This document shows positions 63,016 to 64,000 of a stretch of 64,000 bases of DNA, piece after piece. The position numbers and the translations under genes are program-made. The stretch is from NCBI RefSeq assembly GCF_918797505.1, contig NC_092801.1:32812487-32876486 (forward strand). The letters are read 5' to 3'. The notes under the pieces are model-generated. The model was not told the DNA's origin, made no database searches, and worked only from the letters and a program-made list of their open reading frames with translations. The DNA comes from Bemisia tabaci (taxonomy: Eukaryota; Arthropoda; Insecta; Hemiptera; Aleyrodidae). Position 1 is the first letter of the stretch. Every line of letters begins with the position of its first letter.

Positions 63016-63520
63016 ATGGAGATGTTGCATGTGTCAGGAATTTGCGATTTGACTGTTGATACTTCTGTAAAAATTCGCGAGAAACACGATGATGCCACTG
63101 GTTTTCTCTGAAATCAACTCCCAAGCTCAAAAAAAGCTCTCAAGTTGAGGCCAACATGGAGGGGATGTCCCACGTTATCCTTAGAGTCCACCTCTACATT
63201 ACGACAAACTCTCCATGCAAAGATAGGGAGCAAATACATTAGCAGGGTTGCCGGTGTTTCAGTTTTGGAGTCCCCAAATAAAGTGGCAGCCCTGTCAATG
63301 TATTTGCTCCCTATCTTTGCATGGAGAGTTTGTCTTGATGTAGAGGTGGTCTCTCAGGATAGCGTGGGATATCCCCTCCATTTCGGCCTCAACTTGAGAG
63401 CTTTTTTGAGCTTGGCAGTTGATTTCAGAGAAAACCAGTGGCACCATCGTGTTTCTCGTGAACATTTACATAAGAATCAACAGTCAAATCGCAAATTCCT
63501 CACACATGCAACATCTCCAT
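63016..63520. mobile_element. Family L palindrome, copy 4 (full length)
   Basis: ATGGAGATGTTGCATGTG to ACATGCAACATCTCCAT, 505 bp, arms co-linear about a centre near 63268 (63222 pairs with 63315). Flanks are TGA on both sides. G(13) lies just outside (62983-62995). Confidence 0.95.
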
Positions 63521-63521
63521 T

Positions 63522-64000
63522 GATCGAAAAATAAATCGATCGAAAGACAAAATCGTGAAACGATCGAAAAACGAAATCGTGAATCGATCGACGTGAATCT
63601 ATCGACACAGATTTGATCTACAGTTAATTTTAAAAACCCGGTATCGATTCGATCGACATGAATCGATCGAAAAACCAAAACGTGAACCGATCGACGTGAA
63701 TCTATCGACACAGATTTGATCTACAGTTAATTTTAAAAACCCGGTATCGATTCGATCGACATGAATCGATCGAAAAACCAAAACGTGAACCGATCGACGT
63801 GAATCTATCGACACAGATTTGATCTACAGTTAATTTTAAAAACCCGGTATCGATTCGATCGACATGAATCGATCGAAAAACCAAAACGTGAACCGATCGA
63901 CATGCCTTGATCGACACCGATTCGACCGACAACCGTGAATTGATCGACAAATCCTTGAGTCCATCCACAAACGTGTGTATCGGTTGACAAAATCCCTGAA
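63522..64000. repeat. Satellite: 103-bp unit built from CGATCGA-rich sub-repeats, open at the right edge
   Basis: GAATCTATCGACACAG recurs at 63596, 63699 and 63802, exactly 103 bp apart; units appear identical over TTTGATCTACAG...AACCCGGTATCGATTC. Before and after the 103-bp units, the DNA is made of shorter CGATCGA(A/C)... steps of about 20-25 bp. The array probably continues past the window. Minus-strand frames through it are repeat artefacts. Confidence 0.93.

Noticed and set aside
1..64000. CRISPR array, bacterial operon or viral genome
   Set aside because: Tandem arrays lack CRISPR repeat-spacer structure, no dense gene packing or ribosome-binding sites occur, and no viral protein is recognisable.

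Overview
Kind of DNA. The window looks like animal nuclear DNA, most likely an insect. It is AT-rich and gene-poor, and packed with short non-autonomous DNA transposons (MITEs), foldback elements and tandem repeats. My best guess is a sap-sucking hemipteran such as a whitefly, because the CTGCCGTGCTAAGG repeat seems familiar from there; that guess is from memory and weak. I found no intact host gene, tRNA, rRNA, CRISPR array or bacterial-type operon. The only recognisable protein is a 5'-truncated non-LTR retrotransposon reverse transcriptase. The window therefore reads as intergenic or intronic sequence.

Repeat families, named here and used below. A: CTGCCGTGCTAAGG ends, about 250 bp, 4-bp target duplication (TSD). 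A': a 567-bp relative with CTGCCGTG ends. B: a nearly perfect palindrome of about 227 bp with CACTGG...CCAGTG ends and a 2-bp TSD, often TA. C: palindrome with CGGAGAAAAAAACTTCG ends. D: hAT-like MITE of about 315 bp, TAGAGTCCC ends, 8-bp TSD. hAT: 0.84-0.91 kb, CAGGGCCGGATT ends, 8-bp TSD. F: GATTCGATGGACGCC family. G: GCGTTAAGCAGAAAGGAACC ends. H: CAGTGGCGTGGCGTG ends. I: GGCGGATCCAGCAA ends. J: CCCTG...CCAGGG ends with a CAATTTTTACC core. K: a roughly 40-bp GCGCCTACAAGACTGCA module. L: 0.5-kb palindrome with ATGGAGATGTTGCATG ends. M: 122-bp palindrome with GGACGTATTTCT ends, 4-bp TSD. N: 0.55 kb, CAATGGACCACTAGACAAGG ends. P: TTGATAGACAAAGC family. Q: CATATGAGGACTTAT family. R: TGGATTGCATTTTGCAA family.

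Layout. 0-10 kb: D copy carrying two A insertions, a 147-bp tandem array, B copies flanked by direct duplications, two C palindromes, a hAT element nested in A, and a tandemly duplicated A block. 10-25 kb: J, H, C, P, M, G, A, L, A' and B copies between GC-rich single-copy patches. 25-31 kb: N, a 1.4-kb foldback, smaller foldbacks, and the second hAT copy. 31-45 kb: the LINE fragment (32.2-32.9 kb), a D dimer, B, A and S copies, and segmental duplications. 45-53 kb: a 10-bp minisatellite, a long quiet AT-rich stretch, a weak hypothetical ORF, a 144-bp coding-like tandem repeat interrupted by N, and a 34-bp array. 53-64 kb: F, Q, R and N relatives, a 2.4-kb foldback with co-linear arms, more B and L, and a 103-bp satellite running off the right edge.

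How it fits together. Many elements are nested, so relative insertion order can be read. Several TSDs are exact and give firm boundaries. The most unusual pattern is that palindromic MITEs repeatedly sit exactly at the junction of a direct duplication of the flanking DNA (83-178 bp), far longer than the TSD of the same families elsewhere. The large foldbacks at 26.3-27.8 and 58.6-61.0 kb would form long double-stranded RNA if transcribed.
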